A stretch of 64,000 nt of DNA, from NCBI RefSeq assembly GCF_037126465.1, contig NC_088201.1, positions 69,896,879 to 69,960,878 on the forward strand, in the 5' to 3' direction. The stretch is from Ornithodoros turicata. Its lineage: Eukaryota; Arthropoda; Arachnida; Ixodida; Argasidae. The first letter of the stretch is position 1; the number at the start of each line of letters is the position of its first letter. The position numbers were made by a program, and so were the translations under genes. The notes below the pieces were generated by a model, which saw nothing but the letters and a program-made list of their open reading frames with translations, was not told the DNA's origin and searched no databases. Of this stretch, positions 41,490 to 52,591 are shown one piece after another.

Positions 41490-42505
41490 TATAATATATA
41501 TGTTCTGGGACCGCTCCTGTTTCTAGTTTTTATTGATGATATTATGAATAATACATTGTCGCCTTTTTATGGACGACAGTATTCTTCGTATTCGTGTTCG
41601 CTCTGTTGATGATCAGATTTTGCTAAATGATTGTTTGAAGAATATATAGCGGTTTGGTGCGATACGTGACAAATGAGGTTAAATCTGCAGAAATAAGGCT
41701 ATGGCTGTTACCAGAAAAAGGATGTGCCTACCCTTCAACTATGTTATTAACAATAATGCCTTGGCAACAGTAGGCAATTTTAAGTACCTTGGAGTCACTA
41801 TTACCAATGACCTCTCATGTAATCGACACGTGGACAGCGTCGTCAGTAGGACATTAGGTGAATAATGGTTTTTAAAGTGGAACGTACTGCGAAAACTGCG
41901 AAAACTACTGCTACTGCGAAAACTAGACTAACGGCTTATAATAATTGTGTTTGACCTCTTCTAGAATATGCAAGTCCGATATAGGACCTAATCACTGAAG
42001 GGAACACTCCCAAGATTGAAGCGGTGCCAAAAAAGGCACTCCATTGTATGTGTAACAGGTTTACGCCGCTGGCTAAGCTTAGTGACCCTTACGACAAGGC
42101 GGGATTAGACGTCGTATAATGAAACGACGCAAGTCTGCCAGGTTAAAAACTTTTTAATAATTAACTCTCGTTTATCTCTTATATCTCGTTTTTTGATAAG
42201 CGTCCCACGCGTTGTTGCCATAGGTTTCAGATTAAACCTTATGCATGCAAACTTGATTCTTCTCACTTCTTTTTTTACATACGATCGAAGATTGGAATGC
42301 TATACCAGGCGATGCTGTGTCCGTGGATTCCGTAAACCCGTTCATGTCAATCATTCAGAGCCACTTGTAATATATTTGTAATGTAGGTGCTCGTTGTTCG
42401 CGTAACTCCTTTTCTCTTTCTTTTTTTTTCTTTTTTACCGCTCCTACTTGGGCCTCCAGGAGGAGGTTAGTAGTATCTATGAACAAAATAAAAAAATAAA
42501 AAAAT
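41490..42505 (+). pseudogene. CR1-like LINE, C-terminal RT part and 3' tail
   Basis: Plus-strand text in several frames: GPLLFLVFIDDIMN (41,510-41,555), the palm start with FIDD; HLFADDSILRIRVRS-like text near 41,570; FKYLGVTI-type text near 41,780; then LEYASP, ALHCMCNRFTPLAKLSDPYD and KAGLDVV near 41,955-42,115; and TIEDWNAIPGDAV near 42,285. The order is that of RT thumb and C-terminus in CR1/Jockey elements. The element ends with an A-rich (AATAAAAAAATAAAA) tail at about 42,485-42,505. 5'-truncated and full of frameshifts. Confidence 0.8.
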
Positions 42506-42519
42506 GCATATATGGGGAA

Positions 42520-42605
42520 AATCTTGGCAATACGGGTCCCATATTGGACCCGTATCGCCAATGCTCAGCCAATATGGGACTAAGATTGTGTGCTGCTTGG
42601 ATTGT
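42520..42605. repeat. Palindromic dispersed repeat
   Basis: GGCAATACGGGTCCCATATT and GGACCCGTATCGCCAAT are near-inverse, followed by GCCAATATGGGACTAAG and GTGTGCTGCTTGG. The ending is shared with 6340-6565, and a related piece is at 41,405-41,490. Confidence 0.5.
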
Positions 42606-42739
42606 GTGCTGGTGACATACAACCCCGAATTATATCTTATTATTTTAGCTAGTCACACGTTGTTTTAATTAACATCATATTTATTTCAGGCTATAGTCGC
42701 AATCTCACCATTGTTTTGGCGCACTGTTACAGTAGCACC

Positions 42740-43037
42740 AGCGGCATGGCCGAGTGGGCTGAGGCGTCCGCTCGTTGGTGGTAACCATGGTCGGGCTGCA
42801 GACTGGAAGGTGGTGGTTTGGAATCCTACCGCCGGCTGTGCTGTCTGAGGTTTCCCTGGGTTTCCCGAAGACATTCCAGACGAATGTCGGCACAGTTCCC
42901 CCTGAAGTCGGACCAGGACGCATACTAATCCCCCTGTCCCCCCACTCCTTCCTGCTGTCCTCTCTCCGTCTGTCCACATCTGTACGCCGCTCATAGCCAC
43001 ATGCAGTTGCTTCGCGGCGCTAACACGCAATAAAAAA
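42740..43037 (+). mobile_element. tRNA-derived SINE with 17-bp TSD
   Basis: The head GGCATGGCCGAGTGGGCTGA has the A box of a Leu/Ser-type tRNA. GGTGGTTTGGAATCCTACC is a slightly degenerate B box. The body CCGGCTGTGCTGTCTGAGGT…AAGTCGGACCAGGACGC…TCGCGGCGCTAACACG ends in CAATAAAAAA. The TSD ACTGTTACAGTAGC(A/G)CC is at 42,723-42,739 and 43,038-43,054 (one mismatch). Confidence 0.93.
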
Positions 43038-43054
43038 ACTGTTACAGTAGCGCC

Positions 43055-43795
43055 ATTAAAACTCCAATCATCATCTTCTTCTTCTACTACTTCTGTATCT
43101 GTCTTTCTTACCTGCGCGTGTGCTGCGCGCAATTCAGGTGGGAGTGGGAAGGGTTATCAGTAGGCGCACAGAGCAGGTAGGAACAAAACCCCTTTCCTAC
43201 TTTTATTTTTAATTGAATTAGTTTAAGAGCATAGCTATACGTATGCTGTTTATTAGAGCATCGCATTTGTTTCAGTAAAGGATCATGGTCATTACATGGA
43301 ATCTCTCTCACGTCCTTCTCAAGTCGTTCGGCCCTGAAATGATAAGGAGAATCGTGCATGAGATAGGGTAAAAACCACATCAAGTATCAATGTCATCAAC
43401 CACAGCAAGTCAGCTCAAATATATCGTTCAAGAAACAGCGCAGTTTTCTTGGTGCAGAGTGCTAATAGGTCAATAACTCGATTTATCTACCGAATCTGTG
43501 TAACGCGTAATAAGAAAGTTTTAGTAGATTCCACGCTATCACGTTTGCGTACGTAAGGAGTAGCGTTGATGGTTCTGCGCACGCCCGTAACAGAAAGAGG
43601 GCTTCGCGCAGTGCGCATATCCTGTAACGCTATCCCTTACTTACGCAAAGTCGATTGCGTACGATGTACTAAAACTCCCTATAATCGCTTTCCCCCTATC
43701 GCTTTCTCTCTGCTTCCTACTTTGGAAAGTTTTTTTTTAATGCCGTGCTAGCGGCGTACAGGCGTGAGCAGGTGGAAAGAGGGCAGCGGGAAGGA
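43055..43795. other. No gene recognised
   Basis: CTT triplet tract at 43,070-43,090; otherwise no coding or strong repeat structure. Confidence 0.4.
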
Positions 43796-43799
43796 GTGA

Positions 43800-43985
43800 G
43801 GGGCAAGGGAGTAGCAAGCGTCCTAGACCGACCTCAAGTGGAGCTGTGCAGACAAGCGTATGGAAAGTCTACTGGAAAACTCAAGGAAAACTCCAGACAG
43901 CACAGCCGGTGAGGGGAACTTTGAAAGTAAGTCCGTCGCTAAAGGCTACGAATCACCCGCTACTACGCGGCGCCACCATCCTTAT
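43800..43985 (-). mobile_element. Degraded copy of the 42,740 SINE family, minus strand
   Basis: On minus: GGTGATTCGTAGCC (broken B box), CCGGCTGTGCTGTCTGGAGT, TTTTCCTTGAGTTTTCC and GCACAGCTCCACTTGAGGTC, CTAGGACGCT follow the order of the intact SINE. The tRNA head is eroded. Confidence 0.7.
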
Positions 43986-46721
43986 CTTGTCGGTTAGCGG
44001 CCAGCAGGAACTCTGCTTTCTCTAAACAGGTTCCCTAGAAAATCCGTACTCCCAAAATAGCCCTTCGGACTTGGGCTACCCCACAAGCCTATTATCCCTT
44101 CACAAAGGCAAAAGTCAAGGGCGTTGGCAGACGGAAGGAACGTTTTACGGAAGGTTTTCGAGATCCTGCAACGCAAAGACCGGAATACTTGGCACTGAGG
44201 CAGTATAACAGCATATGCCTCATGTAATTTTATCAGTTTCTAAAAAAAAAAAGTAAACTTCATCGTGATTTGCTATCGCTTGTTTTCTCTCTTTCCTTTG
44301 TTTTTCTTGCTATAAAAAAGGATTTGTCCGACATACTCCTTTCAATATCAGAAAGCGCGACGGTAACTTTTGAAGAAAAAAAAAGAAAAGAAAGAAGAGA
44401 GAGAGAGAGAGACAAATACGTAATACGGCGAAGCTAGAAAACAACTGACCTGTCCTCTTCCTATTTTTTCGGGTTTTTTAATTACGTGTTAGCGCCCCGA
44501 AGCAACTGGGGCTATGAGCGGCGTTTCTTTTCTCACTGTTGTTTCAGATACCTGTTGTTTTGCTTGTTATATTGCTTGCTTCAGCATCGAGATAATAGTG
44601 AGTCTTCCACATTTGAAGGCGAACGACAGTTTTTACACGCTCTACGACAGTTTTTACAAACCCTTCACGCGCTTTCTATTTGTGACAAAAAGAAGATAAC
44701 ATGTTGATTCGGCAAGTTTAGAAGTTTAGATATTGAAATCAAATTTCCTTGTTATATTCCCAACAGACGAATGTCGTTGTCCATATATTTTTCCGTGACG
44801 CGCTTTTTCTATTTCTTTTATCGGTTTGACATTGTTAGCGAAGCACTCTATGTGGGTAGTGCACAACGCGTAAAACAGCGTACTGCATATTTATGCCCTG
44901 GCTCTTTCGCGGACTTGATGGCTGTACATAATTGTCGACATTTATTTGGATGTCCCACCACATTTTTATGATTTCTTACGTTGAGCCGCAATAAGCCAGG
45001 ACACTATGTAAGCGTTCCTGTCCCACATTTTACCCTCGGTGTCTGTCTTTCTCGTTCATTTTCTCAAACATGACAACGGTTTGGAAAGCCTTTGAACTCA
45101 GCTGGACAATGTGCACGGATTCCGGAGAGCTCTATCTCCATCAAGGTTATCAGGAGTTGGTCCAACAAGATAAACCGTTTCATGGGAAAGTCCGAAAGCT
45201 ACAAGAAACCATACCGTGTGGTTGAAAATTTATAAGACATATTCAAGTCGAAAACTGATGTGGCTACTGGAACACTTTGTTTGTGTGTTGCACTTGTTTC
45301 ATAAAAAAAGAACGGGCAAAACGATTGCCCGGTCACAGGCGCGTATGCTCCCTCACACATACACACATGTTTCTGTCACTGCTGAAAAGGGCATGAGCTA
45401 ACCTGCTCACGCGTTACGCTACTGCGATAGCCTCTGTTATTGCAACAAAATGTACGGAAGGTACAACAGCATGCGAATATGTGCTGAAACAAGACTGTGT
45501 GTTGCAATATGCGTACGAATTGATATACCTGTTCCTGCAACAATAAGGGTAGTGTAATATATAATGATATATGGTATGAAATATAATATATTATTAGTCA
45601 AGCGTTTGCTGTCGAAGTCCAACCAAGGATGGAATTTGCAATCCCTGAATGAATACAATATAGAATTGTGCCGTATGGATCACTAATGTAGCCAGAAAAA
45701 AGAAAAAAAAAAGAAATTGGGAGAGGTTCGATGGGAACTTTACATGGGGTAGATAGAAAGAACGTTTTACGGAAGGTTTTCGAGAACGTGCAATGTGAAA
45801 GACCAGAATACTTCACACTGAGGTAGTCTCACAGCATATGCCTCATCTAATTTTATGAATTCCCCCTCCCCCTGAAAAAAGGTAAATTTTATCACGATTT
45901 GCTATCTCTTGTTGACTCTGTTTCCTTTGTTTTTCATCTTACCATAAAAAAGGATTTGTCCGACAAACTCCCCTTGCCAACATAACGAATTTTTATCATG
46001 GTGCAGACGGTACCTGAATTCAGTAATACGCGATACATGACGGCAGACACGTGCGAAATTCGGGGACGGGTTTTTCTTTCGTGTGTTTGCGTGTGTGGCT
46101 GGACTCGTTTCCCTGTCGACAAACACACACACACACACCAATAAGTGTGAAATTATACATACATACACACACTGCTTTATCACTCAGAAAAATGTGTAGC
46201 ACGTCGTAGCTCGAAAACGATTACCCGTCCTTTTGGTGTTTTTTCTCACTGTTGCTTCGGGTACCTGCTGTTTGATTTGTTACGTTGCTGCCTTCATCAT
46301 CTGAATTATTGAGGAGATAGCGAGTCATCCTTGTTTCGTAGCTTGATGCACTTTGAGGGCGGACGACAGTCTGCACGCCTGTTTCTGCGTCACCTTTTAG
46401 CCATAACCTTCTAAGCGAGGAATCTACTTTGTAATAAAGTGTGGTCAACCCTACGTGCGCTTTCTACTTGTGACAAAAAATTACAGGACGGTTATGTTAG
46501 TGTAACGCGAAGTTCAGTGTCAGTATGCGTGTGGTGAAATGAAGCCGCGTGAAAGTGAAAAACGAGAGAATGACATTTTGACTCGGCGTGTTTCCATATT
46601 ATATTACCTGCAAACAAATGTCGTTGATCGCACGTTTTCTGTGACGCGCTTTCCTTCTTTTATGCTTTTGACATTGTTACTGAAACGCTGTGTGAGTGGT
46701 GCGCAAAGCGTAAAACAATTG

Positions 46722-46800
46722 AATAGACCGCGCCGCTGTGGCGTCGCTCATGATCTCAGTTGTCTCGTGTACGTAAACCTCCAATTATAATAATTATAAT
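46722..46800 (+). mobile_element. 5'-truncated SINE with 8-bp TSD
   Basis: AGACCG…CCGCTGTGGCGTCGCTCATG, ATCTCAGTTGTCTCG and ACGTAAACCTCCAATTATAA match the 3' part of the SINE at 5346-5640. The TSD AACAATTG is at 46,714-46,721 and 46,801-46,808. The homologous place in copy 1 of the segmental repeat (about 44,875) lacks it. Confidence 0.8.
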
Positions 46801-47048
46801 AACAATTGCATAGTAGGCTGCATATTCATTATTTATGGCCTGGCGACTGGTCTACCTGCGAAAGAGAGGTTTTTCGTCTGTCTTATGTCGCCTATTTTCC
46901 ATCACGTAAATTTTATGGGCGGCATTAGAGACGTTGAGCAGCAACGTAGTTGTTTTTGACGAAAACGACAGAGAAAAAAAAAAACGCGAGAGAGATGGAG
47001 GGAGGAAGGGATAGTACCTTCCACCAAAATGTGTCGCAGTCTATTTGG

Positions 47049-47082
47049 TCAACCCCATAGCATCTCGTGGTTGACCACGAAC
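47049..47082. repeat. Short hairpin
   Basis: TGGTCAACC and GGTTGACCA are inverse copies around a spacer of about 15 bases. Confidence 0.5.
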
Positions 47083-48110
47083 TCCATACCTTATGCACTA
47101 AAATTGCCACCCCCTCCAATCGTCTTGATGGGAAAGTTATGCATCAACTTGTACAGCTTCAGGAAGCTGAATTGCATTGTTGCATTTTTGGTGATAAGAT
47201 ATGCCACGTCAGTTCCTCCTGTGTCGCTTAGGTGTGTGTTGGGAGCGCGCAATCGGATTTTTGCGAGATTCACCTCGGTGGTCGCATTCGCTCTACGCTT
47301 TTTTGCTTTTTTCATTTCTTTTTACAAATTATGAGGAATCTCTCTTCGGTTTCGGCTTTTTTTAGTTTACGATATAGGCCTTTTCTTCGGCCATGTGATA
47401 GTTCGGCTTCATGATATTTCGGCACGTAGCAACCGTAATTTTGAAAACAGCCACCCGGTCCCTTCCCAATTCCGATATGTTGTATAACCTTGCTGCTTTA
47501 TCACCAGAAGCATCTCGAATCCGGGGTTCTCGTTTCTCTTCTTGTTCTTTATTGTTATTCTTAGCTTTACTCTAATACCGTCTAGCGAGGAATGAATAGA
47601 TTTTCTAATAGATCGCAAATGCAATATGGCAGGAAACGTAATGCGGACTTGGATAATTTTCGAGTGTCATTCAAGAAATCAAGGTACGAAAATTCGTTCC
47701 AAGCTCTCCTACGGATAAATGAAGTTAGTGACGCAGGTTCCGTAGCACGGTTTTCCTAAAACAGTTGACATGGTTCCAGAAATACCAAGTTTTTATTTTT
47801 ATTTTACTAAGTTACTAACTAACTAACTACCATGTTTTTGTGGCTTCATAAGAACTATTAGCTGGGAAGCCACATATGTAAGGACGCGTACATGTTCACT
47901 CGCAATGGTCAAGGACGTCGGCAGATGGAAGGAACGTCATACGGAAGGTTTTCGAGATCGTACAATGCGAAAGACAAGAATACATAGCACAGTGGTAGTC
48001 CCACAGCATATGCCTAATCTAATTTTATGAATTCCCCCCTCCAAAAAAAAGGAAATTTTATCACGATTTGCTGTCTCTTGTTCTCTCTCATTCATTGCCT
48101 AGCAGTGACA

Positions 48111-49522
48111 ATTCTTTTGTAGGAGACTGCTTGTTGCCCCTAACAGCTTCTAACACGCAGAATGTCAGTGACAGTTGCAGTAACCGAATATGATTCAGCA
48201 TGCGCGGCGAGGTGCGCAATTGCTATTATTCAAACGTATTGCGATAATTAGGTTCATTACGATAATTATGTTGATGATACCGATTACAGTTTTATACTCC
48301 CTTGAGACCATGGCTGCTTGCGTACCGAAGATAGTGCTGCACGAAACGTTACAGTCGTTCATTGTAACAGATTTGGTCCACAGGCATACCACGCGCACGT
48401 ATTGCTCTCTAGGCGCAAACATAGGGTTCTACGATTTTTAGTTCGTCCACAACAACGATTATGAGCCAAGGCCAATATGATAGGCCGAGGACACGTTGCG
48501 GGAATGCGAAAAAGACAAACAAGGAAGCACACAAGAGACACGTTTCGAATAACAGCCTTATGCGTTCCCCCACGATTTTCTTTTACAATTAGACAGGTGG
48601 TACAGCAACCAAAGGAATGTGAACGGGCGCGCTTTCCCATTATTTGTCTCAGTCATATGTCCTCCTCTGGCCGTGTGCCATGCTAACCCGATTGGAGCAG
48701 GTCAGTGGTCGAAAATATCGTGCAAGTTGGTCAATTTCCTGCTCTTGTATAACGTATTCCAAGTGTTAGAAGACTTGGGAGAAGAATCTATACGATAACC
48801 TTTCATGAGACCGCAGGGCGTTGGAGAAGGTTAAAAAAAATAAAAAGAAGACAAGAACATAGGGTGAGACTAATGGAATGTACGGGCCAAATTTCAGGTA
48901 TGTTAGTACGGGCATTGTGCTATTGCTATGAACATGCCCATGCTGAGTTCATCGTACCGCTAAAGCGGCCATTCGCTTGGCGAGGGTAAAACAACGGGAT
49001 GAGGCAGTGAGGCAACTGCAGCAAACATAGAAAAAGAGGAGATGGAACACAGCCATTAGAAATTGGTAAATGCATATATTGTTTATGATAACATCCGGGA
49101 CGAGCTGAACCGCATCACATCGTACGTCTGTCTCTTGGATAGCCGCAAGTGAAAGTTGGCACCACTGTGGTAATCTGAAAAAGACAAAATGCACAAAAAC
49201 TTGGCAATGTTCTCATGGGCAGAAATGAAATATCGAAGTGAGATACACAGCAGAAGACAGTTCCAAACCTAGAGAACGCTGTCCATTCTCACCCTTTTAC
49301 TCCTGTGCTGTACCTCAGACTCTGAAAAAAAATCATTGGGGGAGAGCCGCAATACAGGTGCTTCTCAGTCTTGCCCCCAGAGTCAAGGCAATGACACTAG
49401 ATTAAGACCACTGATGCCTAAGACCATACAAGGGGGGCAAAGACCACAGCTTGGATTGCCTACGGAGAAGAACAAATAAATAAGAGCAAGCGCACTGCAC
49501 CAGTACAAAGTTACAACCACTT
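48111..49522. other. No gene recognised
   Basis: Overlapping frames at 48,190-48,441 and 48,359-48,686 show no family. Nothing structural was found before the TSD of the next element. Confidence 0.4.
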
Positions 49523-49764
49523 GGTTACAACACGGTCCATTGATACTCTCTCTGGTCACGAAACTCCGCCGGAGAACAATAGGTCAGGTTTGCCTAGGGA
49601 GACCCGCCGCCGCGCGGAGGCGCGCGCGTCGCTACTTGGGGAGAAAACGCCAGCTGATACAGGTAAATGCCTCTTCTTTTGCCTGCGTTCTGACCAGTGT
49701 AGACGCTTCTTCCTGATATCCACGTGCATCCTTAGACTGTGAATAGATTTCGGCTAATCTATGC

Positions 49765-50106
49765 ATGCCGCAGACGTGTTGTATCCCAGAGTGTTGCTCG
49801 GGATATGATAATTCTGGTGAAAAGGTATCGTTTTTCGCGTCGCCGACTGATGCCATCAAGCGAGACAAGTGGAAGCGTTCGATACCTCAGAAAGAGGACT
49901 CGCGTTTCAGCTTTGAGCCAAAGTGGACACGTGTGTGCGAGAAGCACTTTGACACATCCGACATTGTCAGAGCGGACGAATTCCTCGTGACACGCGAAGC
50001 TCTGAATGACACCGCAAGCAAAGAGAAGGTCACCATGCCTCGCGACAGGTCAAAGCTGCGTCCTGAGGCCGTGCCACGAATTTTTGACGGGTGTCCGCAA
50101 TACTAG
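49765..50106 (+). CDS. THAP-domain protein, probably N-terminus of a P-like transposase
   Basis: From ATG 49,765 the 113-residue frame holds a complete THAP (C2CH) finger: C6…C10 (or C5/C11 alternatives) in TCCIPECC, the FFASP block (P27, equivalent of the FP motif), W36 in KRDKWKRSI, and C58-x2-H61 in RVCEKHF. It ends with RPEAVPRIFDGCPQY, close to the AVP..F motif that closes THAP domains, in the extended form common in P-like transposases. THAP fingers bind short GC-containing sites, here presumably the TIRs. The frame stops at TAG/50,106, just where a coiled coil and catalytic core should follow. The sequence beyond (A-rich, …KKQKTKKNG in another frame) looks decayed. It may be expressed as a short DNA-binding protein or be a relic. 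Confidence 0.75.
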   Translation: MPQTCCIPECCSGYDNSGEKVSFFASPTDAIKRDKWKRSIPQKEDSRFSFEPKWTRVCEKHFDTSDIVRADEFLVTREALNDTASKEKVTMPRDRSKLRPEAVPRIFDGCPQY

Positions 50107-50586
50107 AGAACCCCAAAGACTAAAAGTCGCGCAACGACGAGGCTGCCAGCAGCGAAACCGTTCTCAAAAAAAACAAAAAACAAAAAAAAACGGATGAGTA
50201 GTGGTGGTAGAAGCTCGGCGCCTCTCATTGACGTTGGAACAGGAGAACTCTGCGTTCAAGACAGACAGCTAGGCGCATCAGAGTAGAATGTGCGTTACTC
50301 TTCATAGAAGCCCTTTGAAACTTCTCTGTTGTAACATACTGCAATGCAGCCAACAAGAGGCCATAATAACACGCATTCATTAATTTATCTTTTCTAGCCT
50401 GCTGTAAAACTTGCAAGAATTCCTGTCGGACTGATTCACATGTGTGCATAAAAGCAGAACTTGACCGAATAAAGCGGAAGCTGTGGGACACACAATAGAA
50501 GCAGTACACCCTGCTGAGAAAGTTGGCACAGGTCTGTGCAACTTTCAAGGTGTCACATGTACCTCACATATATATATATATATATT

Positions 50587-51641
50587 CAGGGTGTCCACGC
50601 TAAGTGTGAACATATTTTTTAAAAATATATCAATCACTTTTTCCGAGATGAAATCAATTGCAATATAGCATATGCTGAAGGGCACTCCCTAGGGGGGCAT
50701 TAACAGACTCCTAAGGCAATGTCTCCTAAGGCAATGTGTCAACTTTTTAATTATAAAAGCTACGAAGTTGCTCCAATGAGAACATCTGATCTCTTCGGTC
50801 ACCAGATACCAAAACCGTTTTCAGCACAAAAATCCGTTCGGTAGATCGTCCGCAAAAAATTCGTGAAGGAACGCCATTTTTTTTCTTTATTTGGTTTATT
50901 GCGCATCTTCAAAGAAGCGGCTTTCCTTTACCCCCAGTGTGAGAGAGTGAAAGAGCACAGTGCCGATGAAAGATGAAAGTCACTGAAAAGGTTAACCAGC
51001 TGTAGGAGTCGAACCCACATGTTCTGGATTGCCGGTCCAGGGCTCTACCAATTAAGCTATGTATTTGTCCCTTCTATGTCGTTCCAGCCTCAGAACATCA
51101 GTTCTCTCATGAGCACAGTGCCGCCTCATGCGTCGAAGATTAGCTTTAACTTGCGGAAACAAAACAAAAACACAAATCTATCGGGTGACTCTATCGCGAC
51201 TGCCGTTATCTTGGGCTGCATTTTCTGTTTTCTTTTAATCTTTTTCCAGGACGCAAGAGGCGATAGTGTGCTCTTTCATCCTCTCGTATTGGGGGCGAAG
51301 GAAAGACGCGTCTCTAGAGATGCGCAATGAATAAAATAAAGAAAAAAATGGCGTTCCTTCACGAATTTTTTGCGGACGATCTATCGGACGGATTTTTGTT
51401 CTGAAAACGGCTTTGGTATCTGGTGACCGAAGAGATCAGATGTTCTCATTGGAGCAACTTCGTAGCTTTTATAATTAAAAAGTTAATTATTGAAAGTTAA
51501 TTAAGACATTGCCTTATGAGTTTGTTAATCCCCCCTTAGGGAGTGCCCTTCAGCATATGCTATATTGCAATTGATTTCATCTCGGAAAAGGTGATTGATA
51601 TATTTTTAAAAAATATGTTCACACTTAGCGTGGACACCCTG
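50587..51641. mobile_element. Foldback mariner-like element with ~330-bp inverted arms
   Basis: It starts CAGGGTGTCCACGCTAAGTG and ends with the inverse CACTTAGCGTGGACACCCTG, inserted into a (TA)n tract so that TA flanks both ends. Arms of about 330 bp (to about 50,920 and from about 51,312) share, inverted, AAATCAATTGCAATATAGCA, GGGAGTGCCCTTCAGCATAT, ATGAGAACATCTGATCTC, and GCGTTCCTTCACGAATTTTT. The central about 390 bp is a tRNA-like sequence plus unknown text. There is no transposase. The arms are well kept, so DNA here would fold into a long stem. Confidence 0.85.
51002..51070 (-). repeat. tRNA-like core in the foldback loop (SINE relic)
   Basis: On minus: TAGCTTAATTGGTAGAGCCC (D-arm/A box), CTGGACCGGCAATCCAG (a 5-bp anticodon-type stem, loop CCGGCAA), then GTGGGTTCGACTCCTAC (T arm, B box). 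The loop would read anticodon GGC, but position 33 is C instead of the invariant T and the acceptor ends do not pair well. A tRNA-derived SINE head is more likely than a functional gene. Confidence 0.6.
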
Positions 51642-52591
51642 TATATATATGTCCTGGTCCTAGCGTTGGATGCAGTGCGCACTAAATCCAACTGAAGAGC
51701 TTAATTTTTTTTAGATGTTGGCTGCACTTCTTTGCCCGCAAAAAAAAAAAAAAAAGAAAAACAAGAAGCTTAACCTGGCTACACCCAGATCACGCCCTGT
51801 TGCAAGTGGCAGGAAAGATTCACCACTGTCGGTGAACAGTGCAAATAAGTCTGGCCATCCAAGGCCGTAAGGCATTTGGTCATTTCGTGAGTTGCCCTGG
51901 AACATTGCTTTTGCCGATTTTCATAACTGCAGTCACTCACGGCCATTGATGTTCTGTGATATAAAGTCCTCATTGCCAGTGCCGCTGATTGTGATCACTG
52001 TTGTTTCGCGAATCATAAAATGTAGTTAATTAAAGCCTCCATTGTGTGTGAAACACGTTGCAATAGCAGTATTGTGGAGTTCTGCTACCTAAAATAGTAA
52101 ATCTGCAATAAATGATGATTGGGTTCATTGCTGTAGCGCAGGTAGAGTCTTCAATTTTTCAGACATCAAACGTGATCGAAACACTTACAGTAAAGCGTGT
52201 CGATGAGATAACTACCTAAACACAGCGTTTTTAAGAGACAAAGCGCCGCTGCAAATTTGCGATCAGTCCCATTTGGACGTCGGTATGTGAAAGCCATTTC
52301 TCGCTGAAAGTTCTCCTCTGTCCGCAGCCGATTATACTGCTCAGAGAGCTATATATCGCTGCACACCCGTGCACATGTAAAATAAAACAAAATTCAAAGA
52401 CGTTGAACAACATTATTTGAACATCAGTTGCCTCAGAACATCAGTTCTTCCATACGGCTACGATGCGCCAGACGCGACCGTCACCACCTGCTGCTTATGC
52501 GTGCGCCGCCGCGCGGCAGCTCCGGTCCCTAGGCTAACTTTCCGGCGGAGTTTCGTGACTAGAGAGAGGATTAAAGGACCGTGGTTACAAC

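Larger units (their letters stand above)
44113..48110. repeat. Direct segmental repeat, 2+ copies
   Basis: Copy 1 starts GTCAAGGGCGTTGGCAGA at 44,113; copy 2 at about 45,751; copy 3 (start only) GTCAAGGACGTCGGCAGA at 47,908. All share ACGGAAGGTTTTCGAGA, ACAGCATATGCCT, and ATTTTATCACGATTTGCT. Copies 1 and 2 also share, in order, AAAAAAGGATTTGTCCGACA, a TTTTCTCACTGTTG / GGTACCTG block, ACGACAGT, CGCTTTCTA(T/C)TTGTGACAAAAA, AATGTCGTTG and TGACGCGCTTT up to about 44,930/46,860. Unit spacing is 1.6 and 2.2 kb. Copy 2 has a SINE fragment (46,722-46,800) missing from copy 1. No gene was recognised inside. Confidence 0.75.
49532..52582 (+). mobile_element. P/THAP-like DNA transposon with nested insertions
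   Basis: GGTTACAAC occurs at 49,523-49,531 and 52,583-52,591 (9-bp TSD; 8 if one base is chance). Inside it the left end ACGGTCCATTGATACTCTCT and right end (inverse) ACGGTCCTTTAATCCTCTCT match, and similarity runs on through CACGAAACTCCGCCGG to a CCTAGG…CCGCCGCGCGG block: about 41 bp of good TIR and then weaker inverse similarity to about 110 bp. A THAP domain frame lies near the left end. A THAP domain is the DNA-binding part of P-superfamily transposases. No RNase H-type catalytic domain was found in the 3 kb, so it is internally deleted. About 1.05 kb of it is a nested foldback (50,587-51,641). Confidence 0.75.

Noticed and set aside
44113..48110. CRISPR-like or LTR-like direct repeats
   Set aside because: The repeats are long, few and unevenly spaced, without TG…CA ends, primer site or coding interior. 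They are treated as a segmental duplication.
51002..51070. Functional tRNA-Ala gene
   Set aside because: Position 33 equivalent is not T, the acceptor stem does not pair convincingly, and it lies in the loop of a foldback element, so a SINE head is more likely.
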